From Microlunatus elymi (GTDB taxonomy: Bacteria > Actinomycetota > Actinomycetes > Propionibacteriales > Propionibacteriaceae): DNA of 64,000 nucleotides. Both the position numbers and the translations under genes were made by a program. The DNA lies in assembly GCF_007362775.1 (NCBI RefSeq), contig NZ_CP041692.1, positions 1 through 64,000 on the forward strand, given 5' to 3'. The notes under the pieces are model-generated. The model was not told where the DNA came from. It made no database searches and saw nothing but the letters and a program-made list of their open reading frames with translations. Below are positions 8,916 through 17,670 of this stretch, one piece after another (position 1 is the stretch's first letter; the number at the start of each line of letters is the position of its first letter).

Positions 8916-9046
8916 TGGCCGGGCCCGGATCTCGATGACCCGGCCGGAGCTCGGTGGATGCCGCCTGATCCAGACCCAGGGTCGGATGCTGGTCGGGTGA
9001 GGTGCGGAGTTGCACCGCGTGCAAGACTGTTCAGCGGAAGAACTTT

Positions 9047-9172
9047 GCGTGCTCTGGGGTCGGTGTAACTCCGAGCCGGCGGTAACAGTCCGCGACCCGT
9101 TCACAGCCAGTGAGCGGTTGATCAGGTGAAACTCCTGGACCGACGGTGAAAGTCCGGATGGGAAGCGCACGC
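9047..9172 (+). promoter_or_regulatory. FMN riboswitch (RFN element)
   Basis: Conserved RFN landmarks appear in order: CTCTGGGGTCGGTG, AACTCCGAGCCGGCGGTAAC, AGTCCGCGACCC, GGTGAAACTCCTGGACCGAC and GGTGAAAGTCCGGATGGGA. The closing helix P1 is GCGTGC (9047-9052) with GCACGC (9167-9172). It sits about 120 bp before ribD and should shut down the rib operon when FMN binds. No U-rich terminator is visible, so sequestration of the ribosome site is the likelier output. Confidence 0.96.
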
Positions 9173-9293
9173 GGAGAGTCGATGCCGTTCTTGTTCGGTG
9201 TCGGTGCTGCCGGCTATCCGCCGCTGCTCATCGATCACCATTCCAGACGGCCGATTTCTCTGACGCCCCGGAGTCCGTCGGACCGAGGGAGCG

Positions 9294-10511
9294 ATGATCA
9301 CCGAACAGTACGAAGCAGACGCAGCTCAGCCGTACGACGCCGACGTCCAAGCAGCCCGTCACGACGATGCCGCGCGGGCCCGTCGCGTCGATGCCACGGA
9401 GCCGACACGGTACGAGAAGCAGGCGATGGAGCGAGCCCTGGAGCTGGCGCGCACCGGCGACTTCCGCCGCCGCGGCGGCAACCCGCGGGTCGGCTGCGTG
9501 GTGCTCGACGCGTCCGGGGTGCCGATCGCCGACGGACATCATCGCGGTGCCGGGGAGCCGCACGCCGAGGTGGTCGCGCTGGCCGCGGCCGGATCGGGCG
9601 CCCGCGGCGGCAGCGCCGTCGTCACCCTCGAACCCTGCAACCACACGGGTCGCACCGGCCCGTGCACCGAGGCGCTGATCGCGGCCGGCATCTCACGAGT
9701 GATCTTCGCTCAGCCCGACCCCAATCCGTTGGCGGCCGACGGTGCGCAGCGACTGCGAGCCGCCGGCGTCACCGTACTGAGCGGATGGCGGGCTGCCGAG
9801 GCGACCAAGATCAACTTCAAATGGACCTTCGCTCAGCAGCACCGCCGGCCGTTCGTGCGGCTCAAGCTGGCCAGCACCTTGGACGGCCGGGTCGCGGCCC
9901 GTGACGGCAGCAGCCGGTGGATCACCTCGGCACCTGCCCGCGCCGACGGGCACCGGCTGCGGGCACACTGTGACGCCGTGCTGGCCGGCACCGGCACGAT
10001 CCTGGCCGACGACCCGCGGCTTACCGCCAGGCCCGGTAAATCGGTGGAGTCGCCGCAGCAGCCGGGAGCGGTGATGGAGGAGGCAACCGTGGGCGGCGAG
10101 ATCGAGCAGCCGATCAGGGCGGTCTTCGGCACCAGCGCGCTGCCGCCCGACGCGATGATCTTCGACGACGCCGCCGAAACGGTCCTGCTGCGGACCCGTT
10201 CGCCGAAGCAGGCCCTGGCCGAGTTGCGTGGGCTCGGGGTTTCGTCGGTGCTGATCGAAGGCGGGCCGGGCGCCGCCGCGGCGTTTCTCGAAGCAGGGTT
10301 GGTGGATGAGGTGATCAACTACGTCGCCCCGGTGATCCTCGGGTCCGGGCCGGCGGCGGTCGGCGATCTGGGAATCGACACCATCGCCGACGCCCTACGC
10401 GGCCGGATCACCGACGTTCGATCCGTCGGCGACGGCACCGACCTGTGCGTACGCATCACCACCCGGTTGGCGACTGCCGACACCAAAATTGATCATGAAA
10501 TCGAGGAGTAG
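9294..10511 (+). CDS. ribD: Bifunctional pyrimidine deaminase/reductase RibD
   Basis: Deaminates and then reduces the pyrimidine intermediate of riboflavin synthesis. 405 residues: an acidic, probably disordered extension (about 1-40), a zinc deaminase domain (H90-A-E92, with C115 and C124 in LEPCNHTGRTGPC), then a reductase domain (RPFVRLKLASTLDGRVA, GTGTILADDPRLTAR, SVLIEGGPGAAAAFL). ATG 9294 has GAGGGA upstream; a later Met at codon 45 would trim the extension. It is the first gene of the riboswitch-controlled rib operon. Confidence 0.95.
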   Translation: MITEQYEADAAQPYDADVQAARHDDAARARRVDATEPTRYEKQAMERALELARTGDFRRRGGNPRVGCVVLDASGVPIADGHHRGAGEPHAEVVALAAAGSGARGGSAVVTLEPCNHTGRTGPCTEALIAAGISRVIFAQPDPNPLAADGAQRLRAAGVTVLSGWRAAEATKINFKWTFAQQHRRPFVRLKLASTLDGRVAARDGSSRWITSAPARADGHRLRAHCDAVLAGTGTILADDPRLTARPGKSVESPQQPGAVMEEATVGGEIEQPIRAVFGTSALPPDAMIFDDAAETVLLRTRSPKQALAELRGLGVSSVLIEGGPGAAAAFLEAGLVDEVINYVAPVILGSGPAAVGDLGIDTIADALRGRITDVRSVGDGTDLCVRITTRLATADTKIDHEIEE

Positions 10512-10515
10512 AACG

Positions 10516-11166
10516 ATGTTCACGGGAATCGTCGAGGATCTGGGGCAGGTCACCTCGTTGACTCGGCTGGGCGACTCGGCTCGGCTGGCAGTGCGGACGA
10601 AGTTGCCGGTGCAGGATGCGACGTTGGGTAGTTCCGTCGCGGTCAACGGCGTCTGTCTCACCGTGGTGGAACAGACTACCGACGGTTTCGTCGCCGACGT
10701 GATGGCCGAGACGCTCTCCCGGAGCACGATCGGTGATCTTGGTCCGGGCGATCCGGTCAACCTGGAACGAGCCATGCCCGCCGACGGCCGGCTGGACGGC
10801 CACATCGTCCAGGGTCACGTCGACGGGACCGGGACGGTCATCGAACGCATCCCGGGCGAGCGCTGGGAGGTGGTCCGAGTCGCGCTACCGGCCGAGCTCG
10901 CCAGATACGTTGCAGAGAAGGGATCCATCGCGATCGATGGCACCTCGCTCACGGTGGTCGAGGTGACCGACCGACCGGCGGCCACCATCTCGGTCGCACT
11001 GATACCGGAGACTCTGGCGCGGACCACCTTGGGCGCACTGCCGGTGGGCGGCCGGGTCAATCTGGAGGTGGATGTGATCGCCAAGTACGTCGAACGGCTG
11101 ATCACGGCCCGGCCGGCGCCGCACCCGGCCGACGACGCCGCGGCGCCGGAGCGGCAGACATCATGA
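10516..11166 (+). CDS. ribE: Riboflavin synthase alpha subunit
   Basis: Dismutates two 6,7-dimethyl-8-ribityllumazine molecules to riboflavin. 216 residues with the two-fold repeated lumazine-binding barrel: [10 protein letters not shown] start, [11 protein letters not shown] in the first repeat, [14 protein letters not shown] in the second, and [13 protein letters not shown] between them. The C-terminal tail is short and Pro/Ala-rich. It starts 4 bp after ribD with GAGGAG inside the ribD 3' end, and overlaps ribBA by 4 bp. Confidence 0.96.
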   Translation: MFTGIVEDLGQVTSLTRLGDSARLAVRTKLPVQDATLGSSVAVNGVCLTVVEQTTDGFVADVMAETLSRSTIGDLGPGDPVNLERAMPADGRLDGHIVQGHVDGTGTVIERIPGERWEVVRVALPAELARYVAEKGSIAIDGTSLTVVEVTDRPAATISVALIPETLARTTLGALPVGGRVNLEVDVIAKYVERLITARPAPHPADDAAAPERQTS

Positions 11167-12545
11167 TCACCGGGACCCGAATCCCGGGACGGTCGGCGTT
11201 GTCCGACCCCGGGAATGTTGATCCTCATCTGCAGCGAGCCGACGACCGGATCGAACGTGCGATCGCGGCCGTCGCCGCCGGCCACCCGGTGGTGGTGGCC
11301 GACGACGAGGACCGGGAGAACGAGGGCGACCTGATCTTCGCCGCCCAGAAGGCAACGCCCGAGCTGATGGCGTTCATGATCAGACACGGCTCCGGCGTGG
11401 TCTGCGTGCCGATGACCGGCGATGATCTTGATCGCCTGGCGATCGGGCCGATGGTTGCCCGCAACGCCGATCCGATGCGGACCGCGTACACGATCACGGT
11501 GGACGCGTCCCGGGGCGTGACCACCGGCATCTCGGCGGCAGACCGAACCCGTACGGCGCAGATGCTGGCCGATCCGGCCAGTGAGCCGGCCGATCTCACT
11601 CGGCCCGGGCACGTCTTCCCGCTGCGAGCTCGCGACGGTGGCGTGCTGGAGCGGCGCGGTCACACCGAGGCCGGAGTTGATCTTGCTCGGCTGGCCGGAG
11701 TGCGTCCGGCGGGAGTGATCTGCGAACTGGTCAACGACGACGGGACGATGATGCGTGGCCCGCAGTTGCGGAGATTCGCCCAGCGGCACGACTTGATCAT
11801 GATCAGCATCGAGCAGTTGGCCCGTTACCGGTGGCGGCATGAACGGATGGTCGAACGGATCGCGGTCACCCGGCTGCCGACCGCCTACGGCGAGTTCACC
11901 GCGTACGGCTATCGCTCCCGATTGACCGGCGTGGAGCATGTCGCACTGGTGTCCGGCCGCCCGGGCACTGACGCCGTCCTCGCCCGGGTGCACTCCGAAT
12001 GCCTGACCGGTGACGTCTTCGGCTCATTGCGGTGTGACTGTGGGCCACAGCTGCAGGACGCGATGGCCCGGATCGGCCGGGACGGCGGCGTCCTGATCTA
12101 TCTGCGCGGGCAGGAGGGCCGGGGCATCGGGCTCGTGCCCAAACTCCGCGCCTATCAACTGCAGGAGCGCGGCCGGGACACCGTGGATGCCAATCTTGAT
12201 CTTGGGCTGCCGGCCGACGCCCGCAGTTACGACGATGCCGCGCAGATCCTTCGTGATCTTGACATTGCCTCGGTGCGGTTGATCACCAACAACCCGGCCA
12301 AACAGGACGGCCTGGTGCGTGGCGGCATCCGCGTCGTCGAGCGCATCGACACCGGCACGTTCTCCGGACCGGACAACCTGCGCTATCTGCAGACCAAACG
12401 CGACCGGATGGGCCACCGACTGACCGGCCTCGACCTGGCCGCCGACCGGGATCTGACCACTGATCCCGGCAAGACAAGCGAACCCGGCAACTCGGCCGAG
12501 CTTGACGAATCCAGCCGATCCCGACCGACAGGAGCAACCTCATGA
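11163..12545 (+). CDS. ribBA: DHBP synthase / GTP cyclohydrolase II
   Basis: Fused enzyme supplying both entry branches of riboflavin synthesis. 460 residues. The N-terminal DHBP synthase domain has [13 protein letters not shown] (48-60) and MRHGSG-type [11 protein letters not shown]. The C-terminal GTP cyclohydrolase II domain has [18 protein letters not shown] (278-294; zinc ligands C280, C291, C293) and GQEGRGIGL. Both active sites look intact. A Ser/Glu-rich tail of about 25 residues follows. The ATGA overlaps on both sides indicate translational coupling with ribE and ribH. Confidence 0.96.
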   Translation: MITGTRIPGRSALSDPGNVDPHLQRADDRIERAIAAVAAGHPVVVADDEDRENEGDLIFAAQKATPELMAFMIRHGSGVVCVPMTGDDLDRLAIGPMVARNADPMRTAYTITVDASRGVTTGISAADRTRTAQMLADPASEPADLTRPGHVFPLRARDGGVLERRGHTEAGVDLARLAGVRPAGVICELVNDDGTMMRGPQLRRFAQRHDLIMISIEQLARYRWRHERMVERIAVTRLPTAYGEFTAYGYRSRLTGVEHVALVSGRPGTDAVLARVHSECLTGDVFGSLRCDCGPQLQDAMARIGRDGGVLIYLRGQEGRGIGLVPKLRAYQLQERGRDTVDANLDLGLPADARSYDDAAQILRDLDIASVRLITNNPAKQDGLVRGGIRVVERIDTGTFSGPDNLRYLQTKRDRMGHRLTGLDLAADRDLTTDPGKTSEPGNSAELDESSRSRPTGATS

Positions 12546-13024
12546 GCCGAATCGGCGCCCCCAGTCCGGACAGCCTGCAGGCTCCCGGGTTGACCGTGGC
12601 GATCATCGCGTCCCGCTGGCATCAGGTGGTGATGGACGGACTCCTGGCCGGAGCACGGCGCGCCTGCACCGACGCCGCCACCGCCACCCCGGAAGTGATC
12701 CGGGTGCCGGGATCGTTCGAGTTGCCGATCGGGGCGGCTGCGGCCATCGACCGCGGCTACCGGGCGGTGGTCGCGCTCGGTGTGGTGATCCGCGGCGACA
12801 CCCCGCACTTCGACTACGTCTGCAACGGCGCCACCGACCAAATCGCCCGGCTCGCCGTCGACACCCGGGTGCCGATCGGCTTCGGGCTGCTCACCTGCGA
12901 CACCGAGGACCAGGCGCTGGCCCGGGCCGGGCTGCCGGACTCGATCGAGGACAAGGGCTACGAGGCTGCGACGGCCGCGATCGAGGTCGCCACCACACTG
13001 GCCGCGCTCACCCCGGTCGGCTGA
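12542..13024 (+). CDS. ribH: 6,7-dimethyl-8-ribityllumazine synthase
   Basis: Condenses the RibD product with dihydroxybutanone phosphate. 160 residues with [44 protein letters not shown] (catalytic H89) and [17 protein letters not shown]. The length is normal. It is the last gene of the rib operon and starts inside the ribBA stop (ATGA). An inverted repeat of family C follows it. Confidence 0.96.
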   Translation: MSRIGAPSPDSLQAPGLTVAIIASRWHQVVMDGLLAGARRACTDAATATPEVIRVPGSFELPIGAAAAIDRGYRAVVALGVVIRGDTPHFDYVCNGATDQIARLAVDTRVPIGFGLLTCDTEDQALARAGLPDSIEDKGYEAATAAIEVATTLAALTPVG

Positions 13025-13036
13025 GCACGGCGACCA

Positions 13037-13107
13037 CTTTTGTCAACGCGTCCGCCGACACCGACCCGATGGGGTCGCTTCGAGCCAACGCGTAGACAAA
13101 TCTCATC
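13037..13107. repeat. Family C inverted repeat, copy 1
   Basis: Right arm ACGCGTAGACAAATCTCATC at 13088-13107. The left arm at about 13037-13051 is degenerate (TTTTGTCAACGCGT). Related copies lie at 45444-45519 and 56801-56876. It sits between ribH and the next kinase gene. Confidence 0.7.
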
Positions 13108-13251
13108 ACTCCGGGATCGCCCGGATGCGGGCCGGCGACGGCTGGGGGTATCCCCACCCCGACTTCACCGGCGCTCCCGATGGCGTACCGAGCCCGGATC
13201 GGGAAGGCTGATGCCAGACTCGCCAGCACTGAGCAGTAGGGGGCAACAGCC

Positions 13252-14595
13252 ATGAACGCGCCGATCGGACGGATCCTCGATCCGCAGGATCCCGGATCCA
13301 CCTCGGCAGCCGACGAACCACGAACCGAGTCACCGGCCCCGAGCCGGAGCCTCGGTGAGCTGGTCCGTCGTACCTGTCAGGACTTCGGCTTCCTGGTGGC
13401 CAGCTTCTTCATCTCGCTGTTCGGCTTCATCGTCTGCATCCCGCTCTTCGCCGTCGGGCTCGGCACCACCCCGATCATCGTCGGCTTCGCCGTGCTGACG
13501 CTGTGCCTGAGCATCTCCGGTGGTCTGGCCCGCTATCACCGCAGGCTGCTCGGCTCGCTCGGCTACGAGATCACCCAGACCATCTACCCGCCGAAGACCA
13601 AGGGGCTGCGCAGCCGATTCCGCCGCCTCGGCCACGCCCAGTCCTGGCGGGAGTTCCTGCACGTGGTGATCATCTTCATCGTCGCCACCACCTGCTTCCC
13701 GATCGCGGTCACCTGGTTCGTCGCCGGCCCGGGCGGTCTGCTGTACGGGTTGTGGAGCGTCTGGCTGCCGGGCCAGGGCACTGACAGCGGATTGGCGTTC
13801 CTGCTGGGATTCCCGGGCCGGCTGGCCGACGTCGCGCTGAACATGGCACTGGGTGCGGTTTTCTTGATCACCGCGCCGTTCGTGATGCGCGGACTGGTGG
13901 CCCTGCAGGCAGGGATCGCCCGTGGTCTGCTGGACGACGAGACCTCGGTGCTGCGGCAGCAGGTCAGCCAGTTGGCAACCAGCCGGGCCGCCGCCGGCGA
14001 GGCCGAGGCGCTGACCCTGCGCAAGCTGGAGCGGGATCTGCATGACGGTCCGCAGCAACGGCTGGTCCGGCTCGGCATGGACATCAGCGCGGCCGAACGC
14101 CGGATCGCCACCGATCCGGACGAGGCGCGGGCGATGATGCGATCCGCTTTCGATCAGTCGCAGGAGGCGCTGGCCGAGATCCGTACGCTGTCCCGCGGGA
14201 TCGCTCCGCCGATCCTGTCCGAGCAGGGACTGTCCGCGGCGATCACCGCGCTGGCCGCCCGCTCCGGCACCCCGACCACGGTGGACATCGACGACGTCGA
14301 GCTCAGCGATCCGGCGCAGAACGCGGTCTACTTCGTCACCGCCGAGGCGCTGACGAACATGGCCAAACACAGCGCCGCGCAGAACTGCTGGGTGGAGTTG
14401 CGCGCGGTCGGGGCGATCGCGGTGCTGACGATCACCGACGACGGGATGGGCGGTGCCTCGCTGGCAAAGGGACACGGACTGGCCGGGCTGGCCGAACGTC
14501 TGCGTGGCGTGGACGGCACCCTGACCGTGTCGTCACCGATCGGTGGGCCGACACACCTGACCGCGACCATCCCGCTGCAGGCCTCCGCTTCATGA
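13252..14595 (+). CDS. NarL-family sensor histidine kinase
   Basis: 447 residues. Four or more membrane segments: about 44-66, 70-88, 138-160 and 192-220, with a DUF-type sensor region. Then comes a HisKA_3 dimerisation domain with H264 in LERDLHDGPQQRL and a HATPase domain (ALTNMAKHSAAQNCWV, TDDGMGG, GHGLAGLAERL). DHDGPQQRL-type kinases normally pair with LuxR/NarL regulators, and one starts 153 bp downstream. Multi-pass N-termini of this kind often sense the membrane state in actinobacteria; the actual signal is unknown. Confidence 0.9.
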   Translation: MNAPIGRILDPQDPGSTSAADEPRTESPAPSRSLGELVRRTCQDFGFLVASFFISLFGFIVCIPLFAVGLGTTPIIVGFAVLTLCLSISGGLARYHRRLLGSLGYEITQTIYPPKTKGLRSRFRRLGHAQSWREFLHVVIIFIVATTCFPIAVTWFVAGPGGLLYGLWSVWLPGQGTDSGLAFLLGFPGRLADVALNMALGAVFLITAPFVMRGLVALQAGIARGLLDDETSVLRQQVSQLATSRAAAGEAEALTLRKLERDLHDGPQQRLVRLGMDISAAERRIATDPDEARAMMRSAFDQSQEALAEIRTLSRGIAPPILSEQGLSAAITALAARSGTPTTVDIDDVELSDPAQNAVYFVTAEALTNMAKHSAAQNCWVELRAVGAIAVLTITDDGMGGASLAKGHGLAGLAERLRGVDGTLTVSSPIGGPTHLTATIPLQASAS

Positions 14596-14748
14596 CCGGT
14601 GCCTCCTTCGCCGGGATCGAACTCATGATCAACAACGGGCTCGATCGCGGCATACCGGCGGACCGCGGTGGTGATCATGATGACGATCACTGAGCTGGTC
14701 GGCCCGGCCGCGTACCCGATGCTGCCGGGATACGAGACACTGTCGGGC

Positions 14749-15396
14749 ATGCGTGTGCTTGTTGCCGACGATTCCGTGTTACTGCGTGAGGGACTGATCC
14801 GTCTGCTCGCCGAGGTCGGCTGTGAGGTGGTCGACGCGGTGCCCGACGCGCCCAGCCTGGTCGAGGCCGCGGCCAAGCACCGGCCGGACGTGGCCGTGGT
14901 GGACATCCGGATGCCGCCGTCGAACACCGACGACGGGCTGCGGGCTGCGGTCGAGGCGCGTACCGCCAACCCCGAGCTCGGCATCCTGATGCTCTCGGCC
15001 TACATCGAGCTGTCGTACGCGGATGTGTTGCTGTCCGACGGTCGCGGCGGCGTCGGCTATCTGTTGAAGGACCGGGTGACTTCACTGGACACCCTGGCGG
15101 ACGCGCTGAAGACCATTTCCGAGGGCGGTACGGTGCTCGACCCGGAGGTGGTTGCCCAACTGCTGGTGGCCCGGCGCAAGCAGGATCCGCTGGCCGCGCT
15201 GACTCCGCGCGAACGCGAGGTGCTCGCGCTGATGGCCGAGGGCCGCAGCAACTCCGCGATCGCCCAGCAGTTGGTGGTCACCGGCGGCGCCGTGGAGAAG
15301 CACGTGTCCAACATCTTCGCCAAGATCAACTTGCCCGACGTCGGTTCCGACAACCGCCGGGTGCTGGCCGTGCTGGCCTGGCTCAAGGCCCGCTGA
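14749..15396 (+). CDS. NarL/LuxR-family response regulator
   Basis: 215 residues beginning MRVLVADDSVLLREGL. The phospho-acceptor is D52 in AVVDIRMPP, and the receiver ends with GYLLKDRV. The C-terminal LuxR helix-turn-helix is LTPREREVLALMAEGRSNSAIA with GAVEKHVSNIFAKI. Longer in-frame starts exist upstream (14668, 14680, 14719), but the receiver fold begins exactly at 14749. It forms a pair with the kinase ending at 14595. The stop is 8 bp from the convergent polymerase gene. Confidence 0.88.
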   Translation: MRVLVADDSVLLREGLIRLLAEVGCEVVDAVPDAPSLVEAAAKHRPDVAVVDIRMPPSNTDDGLRAAVEARTANPELGILMLSAYIELSYADVLLSDGRGGVGYLLKDRVTSLDTLADALKTISEGGTVLDPEVVAQLLVARRKQDPLAALTPREREVLALMAEGRSNSAIAQQLVVTGGAVEKHVSNIFAKINLPDVGSDNRRVLAVLAWLKAR

Positions 15397-15404
15397 GCCG
15401 ACAG

Positions 15405-17063
15405 CTACTTGGCCTGACCGTAGTCGTCGACGACCGCGATCTGCAGCGCGAACTCGACTCCCGAGTCACCGAACAACATCACGCCGGCTTGATCGGCGGC
15501 GTCCTTGATCAACTTCGCCACCTGTTCGGCACAGTCGGTGGGGCTGTGCACGATCACCTCATCGTGCAGGAAGTAGACCAACTCAGGTCGGGCGTCCGGC
15601 TGACCAAGATCAACAAGAGACTGCCGGAGCCGGGCCATCCAGCACAGCGCCCACTCCGCGGCGGTGCCCTGGACCACGAAGTTGCGGGTGAAGCGCCCCC
15701 AGTCGCGGGCTTGCTGACGAGCCTTCCGAGCTTCCTCCGCCGACGCTTCGCCGCTGCCCGCGAGACGTTGCAGCTCCTGCCAGGACTCCGGCGGCAGCGG
15801 TGACCGGCGGCCGAGGAAGGTGCTGACGACCTCGCCGCGTTCGCCGGCCCGAGCCGCGTCCTCGACCACCCCGGTCGCCCGCGGGTAGGCCTTGATCAGC
15901 CGCGGCATCAGCTGACCGCCGAAGCCGGCGGTGGCCCCGTACAACGCACCGAGCATGGCGACCTTCGCGTGTGCGCGGGTGTCCACCACGCCGGCATCGA
16001 CCAGGCCTTGATAAAGATCATGACCGCGGGCCGCGGTGGCCAGTTGATCATCGGCGGCCATCGCGGCCAGCACCCTGGGCTCCAACTGCGACGCGTCGGA
16101 GACCACCAGCTTCCAGCCGGGATCGGCCTTCGCGGCGCGGCGGATCTGCTTCGGCAGCTGCAGCGCCCCGCCGCCACTGGTGGCCCAGCGCCCGGTGACC
16201 ACACCCCCGACGACATAGTCCGGCCGAAACCGCCCGTCGTGGACCCAGGCGTCCAGCCACGCCCAGCCGTTGGCCGACAGCAACCGAGACAGCTTCTTGT
16301 ACTCCAGCAGGGGCGGGATGGCCGGATGATCGATCTGCTGCAGCTCCCACTTGCGGGTGGACTCGACCTTGATACCGGCCCGGTGCAACGCCTGCAGCAG
16401 ATCGACCGGCGAGTCCGGGTTGAACGCGCCGACTCCCAGCTTGGTGATCAACTCGTCCGCGATCGCCTGCAACTTGACCGGCCGACCGCCGAACCGCGGT
16501 CGCGGGCCGAGCAGCTCGGTCAGTTGTTGATCATGGACCGCGGCGTCCCAGGGTAGGCCGACGTGAGCCATCTCGGCGGCGATCAGGGCGCCGGCCGACT
16601 CCGCAGCCAGCAACAACCTCAGCTTGGCCCGGCGGATCCGGTCCTGATCATCTGCATCCTCCTCGACGGCGATCCGCCGTCGCTGCCGCAGGTGCTCGGC
16701 AACGACCTCGGCCAGCTCGACACGTTCCTCACTCGGTTGATCATCGAGCAGAGTCGGCTCGGTCTCGGTGAGATGCTGAGCGCGCCAGCGCACATCCTCG
16801 GCCAACTGTTGATCATGACCGGACAGGATTGCGTGACACAGTCGCAGATCGTGGCAGCGCTGCACCCGTACGCCGCCGGCCAGCAGCCGGGGATAGATCG
16901 CCTTGGTGTCGGCCCAGACCCAGCGGACCGTGCCAGCCGGAACCCACGCGATCAGCTCGGCGATCCGGTCCGGGTCGACGCGATGCCGATCCGCCGACCG
17001 GCCGTCATCGTCGAGCACGGCGGCCACCAGCTGCGCGCCCTCGTACGCCACCGCCACGTCCAC
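15405..17063 (-). CDS. PolA-like DNA polymerase with degenerate 3'-5' exonuclease domain
   Basis: 552 residues, the actinobacterial accessory family usually annotated as bifunctional 3'-5' exonuclease/DNA polymerase. Palm motif A is VVSDASQLEPRVLAAMA (canonical DYSQIELR). Motif B is KVAMLGALYGAT, where PolA has an aromatic FG-YG. Motif C is FLHDEVIVHS. No 5' nuclease domain is present, and the N-terminal 200 residues lack the full acidic exonuclease set. It is therefore not the main PolA; a repair or translesion role is inferred. The GTG/ATG-type start at 17063 faces the next gene across a 41-bp gap. Confidence 0.8.
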   Translation of the reverse strand: MDVAVAYEGAQLVAAVLDDDGRSADRHRVDPDRIAELIAWVPAGTVRWVWADTKAIYPRLLAGGVRVQRCHDLRLCHAILSGHDQQLAEDVRWRAQHLTETEPTLLDDQPSEERVELAEVVAEHLRQRRRIAVEEDADDQDRIRRAKLRLLLAAESAGALIAAEMAHVGLPWDAAVHDQQLTELLGPRPRFGGRPVKLQAIADELITKLGVGAFNPDSPVDLLQALHRAGIKVESTRKWELQQIDHPAIPPLLEYKKLSRLLSANGWAWLDAWVHDGRFRPDYVVGGVVTGRWATSGGGALQLPKQIRRAAKADPGWKLVVSDASQLEPRVLAAMAADDQLATAARGHDLYQGLVDAGVVDTRAHAKVAMLGALYGATAGFGGQLMPRLIKAYPRATGVVEDAARAGERGEVVSTFLGRRSPLPPESWQELQRLAGSGEASAEEARKARQQARDWGRFTRNFVVQGTAAEWALCWMARLRQSLVDLGQPDARPELVYFLHDEVIVHSPTDCAEQVAKLIKDAADQAGVMLFGDSGVEFALQIAVVDDYGQAK

Positions 17064-17104
17064 CCGATCAGGTTAGGGCGTGGCACCGACATTCCCGGTC
17101 GAGT

Positions 17105-17611
17105 TCAGGGCAGCTCGAGCTCCTGGGGGCGGTAGCGGCGGGCGACCATCCAAATCGCGCGGGCGATGATCGCGGCCACCAGAACGCCGATCAAGATCAT
17201 CGCCCACGACGGCATCCGCGGATCGGACTGCTGGCCGGCCCACACGGTGGACGCCAGGGCGACGACCAGGATGCCCATCGTCACCGCAGCCATGAAGTAC
17301 AGGTCCTCGCGGAGCAGGATGTGCAACCGGGCGACGCGCTGGGGTGTCTCGGTCCACCATTCCTTGTGGGGAAGGTTGATCCAGCCGACATTCAGCGACT
17401 TCCGGCCCGCCAACCAGGCCATGCCGCCGAACAGCACGACCACCCCGGCGCCGATCAGCGCGAACGTCAGCAGAGCCGACCCGCGGCTGCCCCAGTTGTC
17501 GACCTCACCGCTGCCGTTGAAGTGCATCGGCACTCGTTCCGGCAGCTCGAACGCCGCCCAGATCAACAGTCCGGTGTAGGCCGCGACCAGCAGCCAGAAC
17601 ACGTACCGCAT
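17105..17611 (-). CDS. DUF1648-domain membrane protein
   Basis: 168 residues, four membrane segments (about 4-21, 48-70, 106-125 and 134-153). The N-terminal region LPERVPMHFNGSGEVDNWGS is characteristic of DUF1648 (SdpI-related) proteins. The start is ATG 17611 rather than TTG 17614 because AGGGG lies at good distance. Function is unknown; SdpI relatives give immunity to toxic peptides in Bacillus, but nothing here shows that. Confidence 0.8.
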   Translation of the reverse strand: MRYVFWLLVAAYTGLLIWAAFELPERVPMHFNGSGEVDNWGSRGSALLTFALIGAGVVVLFGGMAWLAGRKSLNVGWINLPHKEWWTETPQRVARLHILLREDLYFMAAVTMGILVVALASTVWAGQQSDPRMPSWAMILIGVLVAAIIARAIWMVARRYRPQELELP

Positions 17612-17628
17612 CAATTTCCCCTCTCACG

Positions 17629-17670
17629 TGTCAGCTTCAGGAAACGCCATCACGCGTCCTCAGGCTGACA
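17629..17670. repeat. Family D inverted repeat, copy 1
   Basis: TGTCAGC and GCTGACA arms with GGAAACGCCATCACGCGTCC between. It overlaps the last codons of the S9 peptidase gene. Aligns with 28544-28597. Confidence 0.6.

Noticed and set aside
9117-9123. TTGATCA inside the FMN riboswitch as a separate regulatory site
   Set aside because: It lies in a variable part of the aptamer and is explained by the genome-wide abundance of the word.
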